Shown: positions 11,607 to 23,686 of the stretch, piece by piece | Layout: the number at the start of each line of letters is the position of its first letter | How positions within the stretch are numbered: position 1 is the stretch's first letter | Assembly (NCBI GenBank): GCA_020205615.1 | Contig: CM035173.1 | Span: 33,969,280-34,033,279, forward strand | Source of the DNA: Panax quinquefolius | Lineage: Eukaryota > Streptophyta > Magnoliopsida > Apiales > Araliaceae | DNA length: 64,000 nt | Direction of reading: 5' to 3' | Translations under genes and position numbers: made by a program | Notes under the pieces: generated by a model | Seen by the model: only the letters and a program-made list of their open reading frames with translations | What the model was told of the DNA's origin: nothing | Database searches by the model: none

Positions 11607-14178
11607 TGTGATGCCCCCAAAATAGGTATACAACATCCATTCTGAGTCGTCAATAACATGGTACAGAAACAACTACAACTTTATTAATACAACATAAAAA
11701 CTGTGAGTTTAAATACAAATATTGTCTTCTAGACAATATCAACACTCAAATAAGTCCTCATTACAATTATTGATATATTATCTTACAAAAATGGCGAGGA
11801 CTACAAAAATAACTTTCTAAGACCTTCATTCCATACCCACTAAGTTTCGCATTTACATTCTCGCCTCCTGAGAAGAAAAATGGAACAAAAAGGAAAAAGG
11901 TGAGCTCAACTAGCCCAGTAAAGAATATTATGACTAAGATAATATAGAACAAATTATCGTTAGTCTTCAACAGGGAAAAATCTAATAAAATACAATAGAC
12001 AATAAGTTTCAGATCAATATTCGTAGAGGAAATAATAATTCATAGAAGAGTTACGTAGAGAATGAAATCTACTAATATCTATGAATTTAAAATTCCATCA
12101 TCAATATTTTATCCCTGTAACATCAATCAACATACATCTTGAATCAAATATTCATCTTTGCACTACAGGCCAAAGATATTCATCAGTTGGTCATGTTCAT
12201 CTCAACACATGTACATCTTTGCACTACGGGCTAAAGATATTCATAAGAAAATCAATCATCTTTGCACTACAGGCCAAAGATATTCAGTAATATCATCATT
12301 TAGGACTGAGGATGATGAAAAATATTTTAAAGAAACGAATCCAGTGAAACAAAAGAATAAATTTTAAGGATTCGTACTTCAAACAATCCAAGTTCAAAAA
12401 TACTTCATAAATAATCGCGGTGAAGTAAAATTCAAGAATGATCAAAACATGGATACAATCAAAACTAGTATCCATAATAGATATTTTGGATAAAAAATGA
12501 AAATTTAATTTTTTCTGTGAATAGTGCCGTATACGTGAATAGTGTTGTATACGTGAATAGTAACCCCGACACTAAAAGACAAGAATTTCACAAGAAAAAT
12601 CTTACCAATAATCTGGCATAATGATATTAGAAGAAATAATATCATTTAAAAAAAAAATAACATCCCTTACCTCGAAAAGACAAGATTTTAAGCGGAATAA
12701 TGGATATAGTCTTTGAAGGAACAGACCAGATAAAGAACACTCAAAGTCTCAAAATACTCACAAGAATACGCTTCGATAATATATAGAGAAAATTTCGGGA
12801 TTTCGGTGTGATTTTTAATTCTAACCTAAGCACCCTATTTATAGGAAAATGCTTAGAACACCAAAGCAGAAAATTTAATAAAATATTAATATATATAATA
12901 AATTGTCTACGCCCACCTAGAATCATCCAATTTCAGCATGTTTAACAACAAGTGAGCCCACCAAACATATCAAAAATGTTTTTCTTTTAAAACAAATTTA
13001 AAACTTTAAAAAAATAATTATTTCAGAACTTCAGAACTTCAATAATTCATAATAAATAACCCTTTTATCAGAAAAAATCGAACCTTATGTCCATCCCATA
13101 GGAAATTTAATCATCTACAACTTTTGCAGAAGAAAGTTTTTCCAAATTCCAAACAGAAGTTGACCGAAATCCACAAACGGACGATTTTACAGGCTATAAT
13201 CAAATTTTAGTCAAGAAATGGGCCCACATACATGTTTAACATGTTTTAAACAACTTTTGCAACAAAAATACTCTTCCTTCTCATATATTCATATATCTCA
13301 CATTCATTGTAAAAATATCACTATTATTATATTATTAAAATATAATAATATATTTAAATGAATTATTTTATTAGAAAAGACAAAATATCAATTTTTCAAT
13401 AATTGTCACTTTAAAATTTTTTCCATCTATATCCACATAAAATGAATATTTTTCTTATCATATAAATCAATAATTAATTATTCACAAATAATATTACAGA
13501 ATCACAATATCGACAATCATGCCGTTTTGAGGAAAAAGGGGGCTTTCCAATAAGGATTTCTCCTTATTGGCGCGCAATTAGGTGACCAAACCTCTCTTTA
13601 GACAGAACTTTCTAGACATTGCCAATAATATTATCTAATAATATTATTCAAATAATATGAATTATTGATCTGATAATGAAAATACTGTGTAGTGACAATT
13701 ATTGAAACAACAACAATATAAAATATCAATGTAGCAATTATTGAATCAATAAAATAAAATATTGAACAGTAACTACTGTAACAATTATTGAGTAGTGTCT
13801 TCTTACGTAAGAATCAATAATTGGTGCAATACCGTGTGCTACTGTGTTTTAACCACCGGGTATTTTAACAGTATTAACGGTAACAACTACGCCGTTATTT
13901 ATAAACAACTTATACTTGTCGTTTTCTTCATCCAATCGCTTTTCGTTATGGGGCCCACACAAGGCTGCGCCGTCGTACGAATATTCTCCGACAGTAAGAA
14001 TATTCCACGACCAAACGAATATTCTCCGATAAAAATGAATATTTTATAACCACTTGCTTATTTGAAATATTTGCGCATTTTACCCATAACTAACCACATT
14101 AATCAAATCAACCCTTACTATTTCAAAATAATAAATAGAGAAAATTTAATTTCATTTATAATAAGTTGGGGTCTTACA
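11607..14178 (-). repeat. Element B 5' LTR
   Basis: A 2.57-kb LTR in reverse orientation, beginning TGTGATGCCCCC and ending GGGGTCTTACA on the plus strand. Its transcribed half holds three hairpin units (12149-12285) of the ATCTTTG/CAAAGAT kind. A TATA box (TATAAATA on the minus strand) lies near 12836. It is inserted in the copia element that resumes at 14179. Confidence 0.9.
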
Positions 14179-15640
14179 ATTACATTTAGATTTTTAATTA
14201 GCTTGGTAGAAAGAGAAATTAATGGATGTTGTTACATCATATCTGTATGGATCATTATATAATTATATCTACATGAAAATCCCTGAAGGATATAAAATGC
14301 CTGAAGCATATAATTCTACATCTCGAAATATGTATTCTATTAAGCTACAAAGCTCTTTATATAGGTTAAAGCAATCCAGATGCATATTATGGTATAATCG
14401 CCTGAGTGAATATCTTTTGAAAGAAGGATTTGAGAATAATCCAATTTGTGCATGTATTTGTTATTATTATTGTATTTATTGATGAAAGATCTTGCTCCAG
14501 AAGAGTCGACAAAAACAACTAATTTAAGATAAAAGATATTGGTAAACCAAATTTTTGTCTTGGCCTACAAATTGAACTATGAAATTCTTGTTCATCAATC
14601 AACATACACAGAAAAAGTCCTGAAGTAACTTTACATGGATAATGTTAATCCTTTGAGTACTCCAATGATGGGTTGGTCACTTGATATCAAGAAATATCCG
14701 TTTTGACCACAAGAAAATGATTAATAAACTTTTGGTCTTGAAGTACCATATCTTTGTGAAATTGGTGTTTTGGTCCTGAAGTACTATATCTTAATGTAAT
14801 TGGTACTTTGATGTATCTTGCAAATTTGACAAGACTTGATATAACATTTGCAGTTAAATTACTAGCAATGTATAGTTATGCACTAACTCGAAGATATTTT
14901 ACGTTATCTTCGTGAGACTATTGATTTGGGATTATTTAATCCAAATGGTGATAGAACCAAGCATATTGAACCAAAATTATTTTATACACATGAGCCCCAG
15001 AAGAATAGCAATATTGATCATGTGATAATTTGGTTGATATATTCATTAAGTCATTACCAACTATGATTTTGAAGAAGATGGTGCACAATATTGGCATACT
15101 TGACTTAATGATATTTTTACCATGAACAATGGAAATTCTATGTACTTATGAAAGGGGTAAAAAGGATATGTCTTTGATTGTACTCTTTTTCCTTATTAAG
15201 GTTTTTTCCCACTGGATTTTCCTTTGCAAGGTTTTAATGTGGCAATCCTAAGGCACTAGAAGTTATACAAAAATATTGTACTCTTTTCCTTCACCAATTT
15301 TTTTTTCCCACTGGGTTTTTATTTGGTAAGGTTTTTAACGAGGCATATTCTTAGAAAATTGCTACAAAAAAACTCCATTCCTTCTATATGAAGACAATGC
15401 TGCATGTATAACTAAATTAAAAGGAGGATACATCAAAAGAGATAGAACAAAGCACATCTCACCGAAAAAAAATTTCACATGACATTGAAAAGTATGGTAA
15501 CATTGATGTTCAACAAATTCGCTCAAAAGATAATCTAGCAAATTCGTTCAACATAGCATTTCCAACCACAACGTTTGAAGGATTGCGTCACAATATTGGA
15601 ATCCGACAGCTGAAGGACTTAAGGATATATTCATGAGGGG
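14179..15640 (+). pseudogene. Ty1/copia pol remnant (RT and RNase H)
   Basis: The 5' half is cut off by element B. What remains shows the copia RT block MDVVTSYLYGSLYNYIYMK at 14222, then KIPEGYKMPEAY and YSIKLQSSLYRLKQS, then a damaged VVFIDDL-like catalytic region near 14465-14490. RNase H follows with ILRYLRETIDLGLFNPNG (about 14895-14955) and a second, better RNase H end, LYEDNAACITKLKGGYIKRD (15385-15445), then VQQIRSKDNLANSF. Stops and frameshifts are common. Two partly redundant RNase H ends suggest an internal duplication or insertion. Confidence 0.85.
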
Positions 15641-15725
15641 GAGCTAATACGCGCTGCACTCTTTTTCCCTTAACCAAGGTTTTTTTCCATTGGGTTTTTC
15701 CTAGTAAGGTTTTTAATGAGGCAAT
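15190..15725 (+). repeat. Three copies of a copia 3' non-coding motif
   Basis: A motif like TTTTTCCCACTGGGTTTTTCC followed by GGTAAGGTTTTTAA and GAGGCA occurs around 15198-15250, 15300-15350 and 15676-15725. Such repeats are familiar just inside the 3' LTR of some copia lineages. The middle copies lie within or next to RNase H coding sequence, which supports a rearranged element. Confidence 0.65.
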
Positions 15726-15754
15726 TTTCAATGCGTATGACTATACAATAGACA

Positions 15755-15766
15755 TCCAAGGGGGAG
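15755..15766 (+). promoter_or_regulatory. Polypurine tract of the copia element
   Basis: CCAAGGGGGAG lies directly before the LTR start TGTTATAAAATT. This is the plus-strand primer position of a copia element. Confidence 0.7.
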
Positions 15767-16029
15767 TGTTATAAAATTATACATAGTGTGTGGATGTCTA
15801 GATACATTCTTACCCATGTCTAGATACATTCTCCTTATCTTTGATTGTAACTCCCATATCCATTTAGTTTTAAAACTCATGTACTTTGAGTTTTGTAACC
15901 CCCTAATATTTATGTTCTTATATCTATAAATAAGAGCATTGTAAAGTGATTGATTGATACAAAAGATTATGAGAATACTTTCTTTCTTCTAATCATATTT
16001 GTTCTTGATTTTAATAATATTTTATAACA
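15767..16029 (+). repeat. Ty1/copia 3' LTR (263 bp)
   Basis: It begins TGTTATAAAATTAT and ends ATATTTTATAACA, giving short inverted termini with TG and CA ends. It contains a TATA-like TATAAATAAG near 15924. Only this LTR is in the window; the 5' LTR would lie left of position 1. Confidence 0.8.
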
Positions 16030-16160
16030 GAGTTTTATTTTATCAAAATTATGAAATCCAATTATTTCTTACTAGAATTCCGTGACACATGCAAATTATG
16101 TGAGGTAAAGTAAAATTTTAAATATTTAAATTAAAAAAATATATAATATAAAAAGAACAA

Positions 16161-17637
16161 AATCAAATTTCAAAATAGTTGAATGACACTTTTATCCTTC
16201 TAAATTATCACTCACTTTTAAAGTTGTCCTTAAAATTTTCGTTAATTAAGTCCTTCAAGTTACATTTTTTTTTTGTGTTTCCATTCTTTTGACCTGATTT
16301 GACCTTAACCCAACCCATTTTGACCAAATTTTGACCCAACCTAACCCAACCTAAATTTCACAAATTAGTTTTTTTTAAAAACTATAAAATTTTAAAATAA
16401 TTTAAAATTTATTATTATTTTAAAAATACTTATTTTTAATATTTTAAAATAAATGTTATTTTTTAAATAATAATAATTTTAATATTTTAAAATAATAATA
16501 ATTTTAATTTTTAAATAAATATTATTTTAATAATTAGAATAATTTTTTTAAAAAAAGTTTTAAAATAATTATTATTTTAGGAAAAATATTAGCAACTTTT
16601 ATTTTTTCAAAAAGAGTAAAGTTTCATAAAATATATATTTAAAAAAATAAGTTTAAATTTTTTATTTTTAATTATTTTTATGAAAATTTACACATCTTTT
16701 AAAAATAAAATCTATTTTGTTTTGTGAAAATATTGTTTTTTTTATTTAGTTTTTTGAATCTATATTTTATAAAACTCTACTTGTTTTTAAAAAATAAAAT
16801 TTTCAATTTTATTTAAAAAAAAGTTTAATTGTTTTGTTTTATTTTTCGATTATATATTTTATAAAACTTTACACTCATTTTTTAAAAAAATAAAAAAAAT
16901 TCTACTTTTTTTCTTGAAAATAATAATTATTTTTAAAACTTTTTAATTTTCTTTTAAAGCAAATTAATCAGCTTTTTTTTATTTATCTTTTAATATTTTT
17001 GTATTTTAATTTTTAATTTTTAATTTTTAATTTTTGTTTTTAAAAATTCTAATATTAAGAATACATATAATAATGATAAAGACATAAACTTTTTTTGAAA
17101 ATAATTTTAACATAAAAATGAAAAATCCATTTTTTTGAAAATAAAGTTTTATTTTTTTATTTAATTTTTTTGAATCTATATTTTATGAAACTTTACTCAT
17201 TTTATGAAAAAAATAAAAGTTTCTAATATTTTTTGATGAAAATAATAATTATTTATAAAAATATTTAAAATAATAAATATTTAAATATTTTAAAATAATA
17301 ATTCTTATAAAAAATAATTTTAAAGTAATAATTATTTTTAAAATAATTTTAAATTTTCTTAGTTTTTTCTTTAAAAAATTTAGTGAAATTGGTATTGGGT
17401 CAAACTTGAACGGGTTGTGTTAAAATTTGGTGAAAATGGTTCGGGTTGAAGTCAAAATGGTAAAAAGAACGGAAATGTCAACAAATATCAATTTAAAGAA
17501 CCTAATTGACAAAAAATAAATATTATGGACGGCTTTAAAATTGAGTGGTAATTTGAAAAGACAAAAATGTTATTCAACCAAATAAAAATTATCTCAAAAC
17601 TTGAAAGGCTATTTTGAAAATGCAAAAATTCTTCAAG
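16161..17637. mobile_element. Large foldback (MITE-like) element
   Basis: Two arms of roughly 200 bp are imperfect reverse complements: about 16161-16350 and 17398-17637. For example the left arm reads TATCACTCACTTTTAAAG, the right arm in reverse complement TACCACTCAATTTTAAAG, and both carry a CCAAATTTTGACCC-type block. The centre (16370-17390) is nearly pure A+T with no coding sequence. No transposase is present. Exact ends and target duplication could not be fixed by eye. Confidence 0.6.
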
Positions 17638-17949
17638 ATAAAGTTTACACATGCCCTTCTCGTTTTATATATTAGATTACTAAAACTTATTTTTTCCCAA
17701 ATTTTTACTCAATTATTAGCAAATTTAGATAATATATATTTAAATAAAAATTAAATTAGTTTAAGAGGAAATAAATTATCAATAGTTTTGATTTTCTAAT
17801 AAGTTTTTTTTGATTGCATGATACTCTTATACCTTATGTATATAAATAGCTAGAGCACAAAGCATTTTCATGTTTAAAAGCATAGAAACATTTTTTTTTT
17901 GTCCTTCATTCAACTATTATGACTGCAATATCTCAATTTATGCTTTTTT

Positions 17950-18420
17950 TTGGGGCGTATTTGAGAATAACTTATTTTAAAATAATTAAATAATTTATAA
18001 GTTAAAATATAAATTAATTTATAAATTATTTTAAAGTATGATTTATAAATAAAAAGCGTTTCGACATCAATTTAACTTAATTTATAAGTCGGAAATTAAG
18101 TTAAATCAAGTTATGAAGGTGTTCAGTTACTTATAAATTAAAATAAATGTAAAGATTATTAAAAATGACATTAATAAAAAGAAGGACAAAATAGACATTA
18201 TATTTGGTCAAACTAATTTATTTTAAAATAACTTATAAATCATTTTTAAATAAGTCACAATAGTTACTGTTTTTTTACTTAAAACTTAACTTACAAGTCC
18301 AAAAAATAAAAGGTTGTCAAACACTTTAATAGGGAACAACTTATAAGTTGTTTGACAAACTTATAAGTTGTTCCGATTTAAATTTGAATGTTTTAAGTCG
18401 TTTGTTTTTTTTCGAATGGT
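17950..18420. mobile_element. Possible hAT-like MITE with internal palindrome
   Basis: AT-rich non-coding sequence whose left part (GGGGCGTATTTGAGAATAAC) resembles the reverse complement of its right part (AAAGTGTTTGACAACC). It contains many copies of TTATAAGTT-like words and the palindrome at 18333-18374. No target duplication was confirmed, so the call is tentative. Confidence 0.35.
18333..18374. repeat. Perfect 17-bp inverted repeat
   Basis: The arm GGAACAACTTATAAGTT (18333-18349) is repeated as its exact reverse complement at 18358-18374, with an 8-bp spacer. Each arm itself contains the small palindrome AACTTATAAGTT. Confidence 0.9.
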
Positions 18421-19600
18421 TGAATGAGCCATTGAAATGATTTTTTTATTTTTTTTTTAAATATTAACTTTTATATTAAATAAATTTACTACAATTTTTT
18501 AAATTTTTTTAGAGGGATAAATAATAAAAATCTCTAATTCAGATGTTTCAGACATGTTAATTATCAAACAATTTTTTCATTCATATTATATTCATATTCA
18601 AATTCAACTCATTCAGATTCATTCAATTTTTATCAAACACCCTTTTAGTTTTGTTTGACTTATTTGTGACCTTCCTCTTATGAATTAAATTGAGCGTAAT
18701 ATTTTATTCAAAATCAAAATTAAAATTATTGATTTTTTAATAAATAGATAAAATTTATTGTTATTTATATAATTCAAACACGTCTTTATACACATGATTT
18801 GTTTTTAAAACAAATTCTCAGTCTTAATTATTAATTTGTTCGATTTTGATGTTAGATACTAGAAAAAAGAGAGTTGAAAATTAAGAGTTTTATTCCCCTT
18901 TTGACTAAGAATAAATTTTCTTTTTGATTATTCTATGTTTTATATAGAAGTAGTAAGTATTTCCTCCTACAATTAGAGAAACATTTATAAAGTAGACTTG
19001 TAAAATAAATTTTATTTTTTAAAATACATTCTTAACATTTATTAGGTATACAATAGTAGTGGTATGATAATATTTAATTTATCTATAATATAAATAATGA
19101 CATGCTTGTTGATTGCACTAAAAAATATTGGCATCTTAATTTTTATTTGTCATTTTATAGTTTAAAATTAAGATTTATCTATAATTTTAGAATAAATAAA
19201 AAAATGTATCTTTAATCTTTAATTTTAAAATAAAAAAAGTTTTTTTAAATTATACTTTTTTGCTTAAAAAATATACAATTATTATTAACTTTTTGAATTC
19301 AAGACGTTTTTAAGTTTAAAATTGATATAATTTATTTAATTTTAAATTTTAATTAATATAATGATGAATACAATAAACTATCTAAAAATATTATTCATTA
19401 TAAAATTTATTATATTTAATAATTTTAATAAACTATTTAAATTTTAAAAATTAATTTACAAAAAAACAATAACAATCTTATGATTTGAAAAAGAAATAGT
19501 ATTATTTATTTTTTCAAAAATATGTTTTTGATTTTGGAAGCCAGAAAAGTACTGAAGTGTTTTGCCAGGTAATCGCAGTTTTTAACCCCTGCAAAGATAA
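18421..19600. other. AT-rich intergenic sequence, no gene seen
   Basis: Long A and T runs, frequent stops in all frames and no recognisable coding or RNA motif. It ends at the start of the pyrimidine-rich leader of the ubiquitin protease gene. Confidence 0.7.
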
Positions 19601-19896
19601 ACCTCTTTTTTTTTTTTTTTTGTCAAATTTCTCTTATCACTGTCTTCCTTTCACCTCCGTTTCATTTCCCATTTTCCATTACCACCACCTCTGTGTTTCT
19701 CACTCCTTTCCCAGTGATGGAAAAGTGTAGAAAAGAGGACCCGAGGTTGCGCCAAATATCTTAAACTCTCTCTACACCCCTTCCCCCCCTTGCCATTTAG
19801 ATCCTAATCTTCCAATCAGACTTCATTTCTCTCCCATCTATGTAAGAATCCGACGGGTCCTCAAGCAATTTCTGTTTATCCTCTCTAAAATTTCAG
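19600..19896 (+). other. Probable promoter-proximal region and 5'-UTR exon of the UBP gene
   Basis: Base composition changes here to a CT-rich stretch (CTCTCCC, TTCCCCCC), usual for plant core promoters and leaders. The exon is placed by its donor at 19896/19897 (TTTCAG followed by GTGAATATTT), which pairs with the acceptor at 20427. The transcription start is not defined and no clear TATA box was found. Two upstream ORFs would lie in the leader: a 15-codon one at 19717-19764 and a minimal ATGTAA at 19840-19845. Confidence 0.55.
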
Positions 19897-20427
19897 GTGA
19901 ATATTTGGTTTTTCTGCTTTGGGATTTGTTTACTTGTGAGTTGTAAATTTTTGTGGAGCCAAAACACCATCTGGGTATTTGTGGAAATAATTAATCTATG
20001 ATTGATTTTGGTATTTTTGATTTTTTTTTTTTTTTTTTTTATGTTTTTGTATATGATTAGTTGATGGGATTTAATTATTGGTTAATGTATTGCTAGTGTT
20101 CTATCTCTTTGGGTGCAGTTTTCTCTTTATTTTATCTTTTGAGGTTTGGGTTTTGATAGGATTGTATTTAATTTTAAAGATGATTTTGGAGGTTCCCTGT
20201 TGATTTGAAGTAATGTTGAATTTGTTTAGCTTTTTGTATAGTCATTACAGTGTGTCCTGATTTTATGTTTATGTTTTGAGTTTGTGTTTGTGATGGTTCT
20301 TAAGTTTTGAGTGATTTGGATGCTCCTTGTTGATTTTTGTTGAAGTTTGTTTCTGTTTAGTGTTTCTGTGGCATTGTTACTTCACTATGTTGGGTTCCAG
20401 TGTCTGAGTAACTTTAATTGGTTTCAG
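19897..20427 (+). other. 5'-UTR intron of the UBP gene
   Basis: The donor GTGAATATTTGG follows CAG, and the acceptor TTGGTTTCAG lies at 20418-20427, six bases before the start codon. The intron is T-rich with several poly-T runs, typical of plant introns. Reading upstream of the acceptor gives a hydrophobic non-conserved peptide, which supports an intron rather than a longer N-terminus. Confidence 0.65.
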
Positions 20428-20433
20428 GGATTA

Positions 20434-23400
20434 ATGGGGAAAAAGGTCAAGAAGAAGGCTAGAAGTGGTCACAAGGAGAAGCGGGTTGTGACCACCTCCC
20501 AGAAATCTGCTCAGGAACGTAGCAATCCCAGCATTGAGACTATTGATGCTGTTGCGCCAGCTGTAAAAGAGAGAAAAGCATGTCCCCACCTTGATAAGGG
20601 TTTCGATTCTGTTAAGGTGTCATTGAAAATTGGGTCTTCAGGACCTTTGAAATGTGAAGATTGTAGGGAAGAATCCGTTGACAGACGCGCAGGTAAGGCA
20701 AAAGGTAAACATGGGAAGAAGAAAGGTGGTTCAGTGGATTCTAAATTAGCTGCAAAAGCCATTTGGGTTTGTTTGGAATGTGGTCATTTTTCATGTGGAG
20801 GGGCTGGATTCCCAACAACGCCTCAAAGCCATGCAGTTCGGCATGCCAGACAAAACGGTCATCATTTGGCTATTCAGTTTAAGAACCCTCATCTTCGGTG
20901 GTGTTTCCCGTGCAGTACATTGATTCCTGTTGACAATTCGGAAGAGAATGGCCAACCAAAAGATGTGTTATTTAACATTGTGAAAGTAATAAAGGCACTA
21001 CTTTCTGAAGGAGCATCGGTCGATGTTGAGGATGTTTGGTTCGGGAGTGGAAGTGTCAAAAGCGAGATGAAGTCAGAAAATACTGCACCAAGTAATTTAG
21101 ATGGGGGTGGTGGTTATGTCGTCAGAGGTTTGGTTAATTTAGGGAACACTTGTTTCTTTAATTCCATTTTGCAGAATCTTATGGCAATGGATAAATTGCG
21201 TGATCACTTCTTTAAAATGGATGAGTCCATTGGGCCACTTACAGTTTCTTTGAAGAAGCTCTTTGTTGAAACAAACCCTGAGACTGGATATAAAAGTGTA
21301 CTAAATCCCAAATCCTTTTTTGGATGTGTTTGTGCCAAGTCCCCTCAGTTTAGGGGATTTCAACAACATGATAGTCATGAATTGCTTCGTTGTTTGCTTG
21401 ATGGGTTAAGTATTGAAGAGTCAAGTTACAGAAAACAAACTAGATCTTCTATGGACGAAAGGATGTGTCCAAATCCTGCTCCTACTTTTGTAGATGCTAT
21501 ATTTGGGGGAAAACTCTCTAGTACTGTTAGTTGTTTGGAATGTGAGCACTCCTCAATAGTTTATGAGCCTTTTTTAGATCTCTCACTTCCTATACCAACT
21601 AAAAGACCTCAATCCAAGAAGGCCCAACCAGTCACTCGACCCAAGAAGCCAAAACTGCCTCCAAGACGAAGTCAAAGAATTCGTTCAAAAGTTAACAGAA
21701 GTACTGATCCTCTGCCTTCTCATAGTATTACTGACTCATCAAATGGCGAGCCGACTACTTTCCAAGTACAGTCTACTGCACCTGTTGCAGAGAATATGGT
21801 TACGTCTTCAGTTAATTCTGCATCATCAGAATCAATAGACCAAACTGTTATTGGTGCTAATAAAGTTTCAGCTTCACAGAATCTCCCAGCTATTGAAGGG
21901 TTTGACAACAATTTATTGTGCAAAAATGTTTCGGAGAAAACTTTGGTTTCTGTGGATAATACAACATGGTTGGATTACCTTGAGTTGGATACACTACCAA
22001 ATGAGCATGATATGGCTGCACAAATCAATGGTACTTCAGTGAATAAGGATACTGGTAATGAGGATGCTTTTGAGGATAATGTCTTATTGCAGAATCCCTT
22101 GGAATTTAGTAGGCAGGATCCTTTACATTGTGTGGAGCAAACAGTACCTTTGGAAAATAATTTGACATGGATGGATTACCTCGAACCCGCTAGCTTATCA
22201 GATGATCCTGATATGACTTCACAAATTAATGATATTTCTGGAAATCAAGATTTTATCACCAAGGATGCTGCTCCGAGTAATGGCTTTTCATGGCATAGCA
22301 CAGAATCTGGTAATCAGGTTTTCCCCAAGGATTCAAGTCTTGAAATGGATTGGGAGAGAAATTCTTGGGAAGATGAGACCCCATTACAGGTTCAAAGTTC
22401 AGAAGTTCTGTTGCTTCCATGCAAAGAAGATACCTCAACTAATGGAGAGACGTTAAACGGAGAAGATGGGGTCACAACATCCCCCGTTGGCTGTGAACAA
22501 GATTCCTTGGACTTTGGCGACTTTGGAGATTTATTTAATGAGCCTGATGATGCTGCTGGGCCCACGTTGAAGCCTCCCAATGATAAGTTGTCCGAATCTA
22601 ATGAAGTTGTAGGGACTGGTATTACCGTCGGAAACAGCAGTGGATCTGATCTAGATGAGATTGATAATACTGATTCTCCAGTTTCAGTAGAAAGGTGTTT
22701 GTCTTATTTTACGAAAGCGGAGCTTCTTTCCAAAAATGAACATGCTTGGCATTGTGAAAACTGTTCAAAAGCTCTGGTAGAGCAAAGGAAGTCAAGAAAG
22801 AACCTTCAAAAATCTATATCAAAGGTTTCGCTTAATGGAGGTGAGGATAGAATTCGATATGCTCAGTTAGGTTCTGGCAAGGATTTTGTTTTTCCTATTG
22901 GCAGCATGAACCTAAGTAATGGAAATAATGAACGGGATGTACTTGATAGTTCTGCTGAAAGGTTGATTTCATGTAATGGAATTATTGATGGTAATTTGAA
23001 CTGCACATTTGAAAGGAATCAAAAAGCTGAGCAGCATGTGGTAGCTCCCCAGCTGGAGGAAGAAAAAAATGAGATGAATGATGCACCTCAGAAGTTGGCA
23101 TGCAATCAGGACAGTTCCAATGACTCTTGCAGTGTCAATGAGTCTGGTAGTGTTGGATGCAACACTAATAACATACAACAAATGGAAACCCAGTCCTTAG
23201 CTGGAGAACATGAATCAGAAGGAGGTGAGGATGAGGAGGTGGATTCGGAGAGCATCAAGGTGAAGAGAGACGCAACGAAAAGGATTCTCATTGATAAGGC
23301 CCCTTCCATCTTGACCATTCATCTGAAGAGGTTCAGCCAAGATGCTCGTGGTCGAATTAGTAAATTGAATGGTCACGTGGATTTCAAAGATACAATTGAT

Positions 23401-23642
23401 CTCAGACCATACATGCATCCCAGGTGTGATTTTATTCTTAATTCGACTTAAATAAACAATTCATCTTCTATAAATGCTTAGATAAATAAATATATGCAAT
23501 AACTTGCTTATCTGAAACTTCTGAGGCAATGAAGTAGGTGTTTAAATTTTCTATGATTATGACTAAATGATTTGATAACAGTATGAATCCATTTAATCTG
23601 ACGGCTGATAAACTCGATGAGATGTCAGTTTATCCATGCAAT

Positions 23643-23686
<44 letters not shown>

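Noticed and set aside
13795..14262. Two plus-strand frames of 66-84 codons in the B LTR
   Set aside because: Non-conserved frames in LTR DNA; only the copia RT starting near 14179 is supported there.
20347..20433. N-terminal extension of the UBP frame by 29 hydrophobic residues, a possible signal peptide
   Set aside because: A good splice acceptor (TTTCAG at 20427) and the family-typical MGKKVKKK start at 20434 make this intron sequence.
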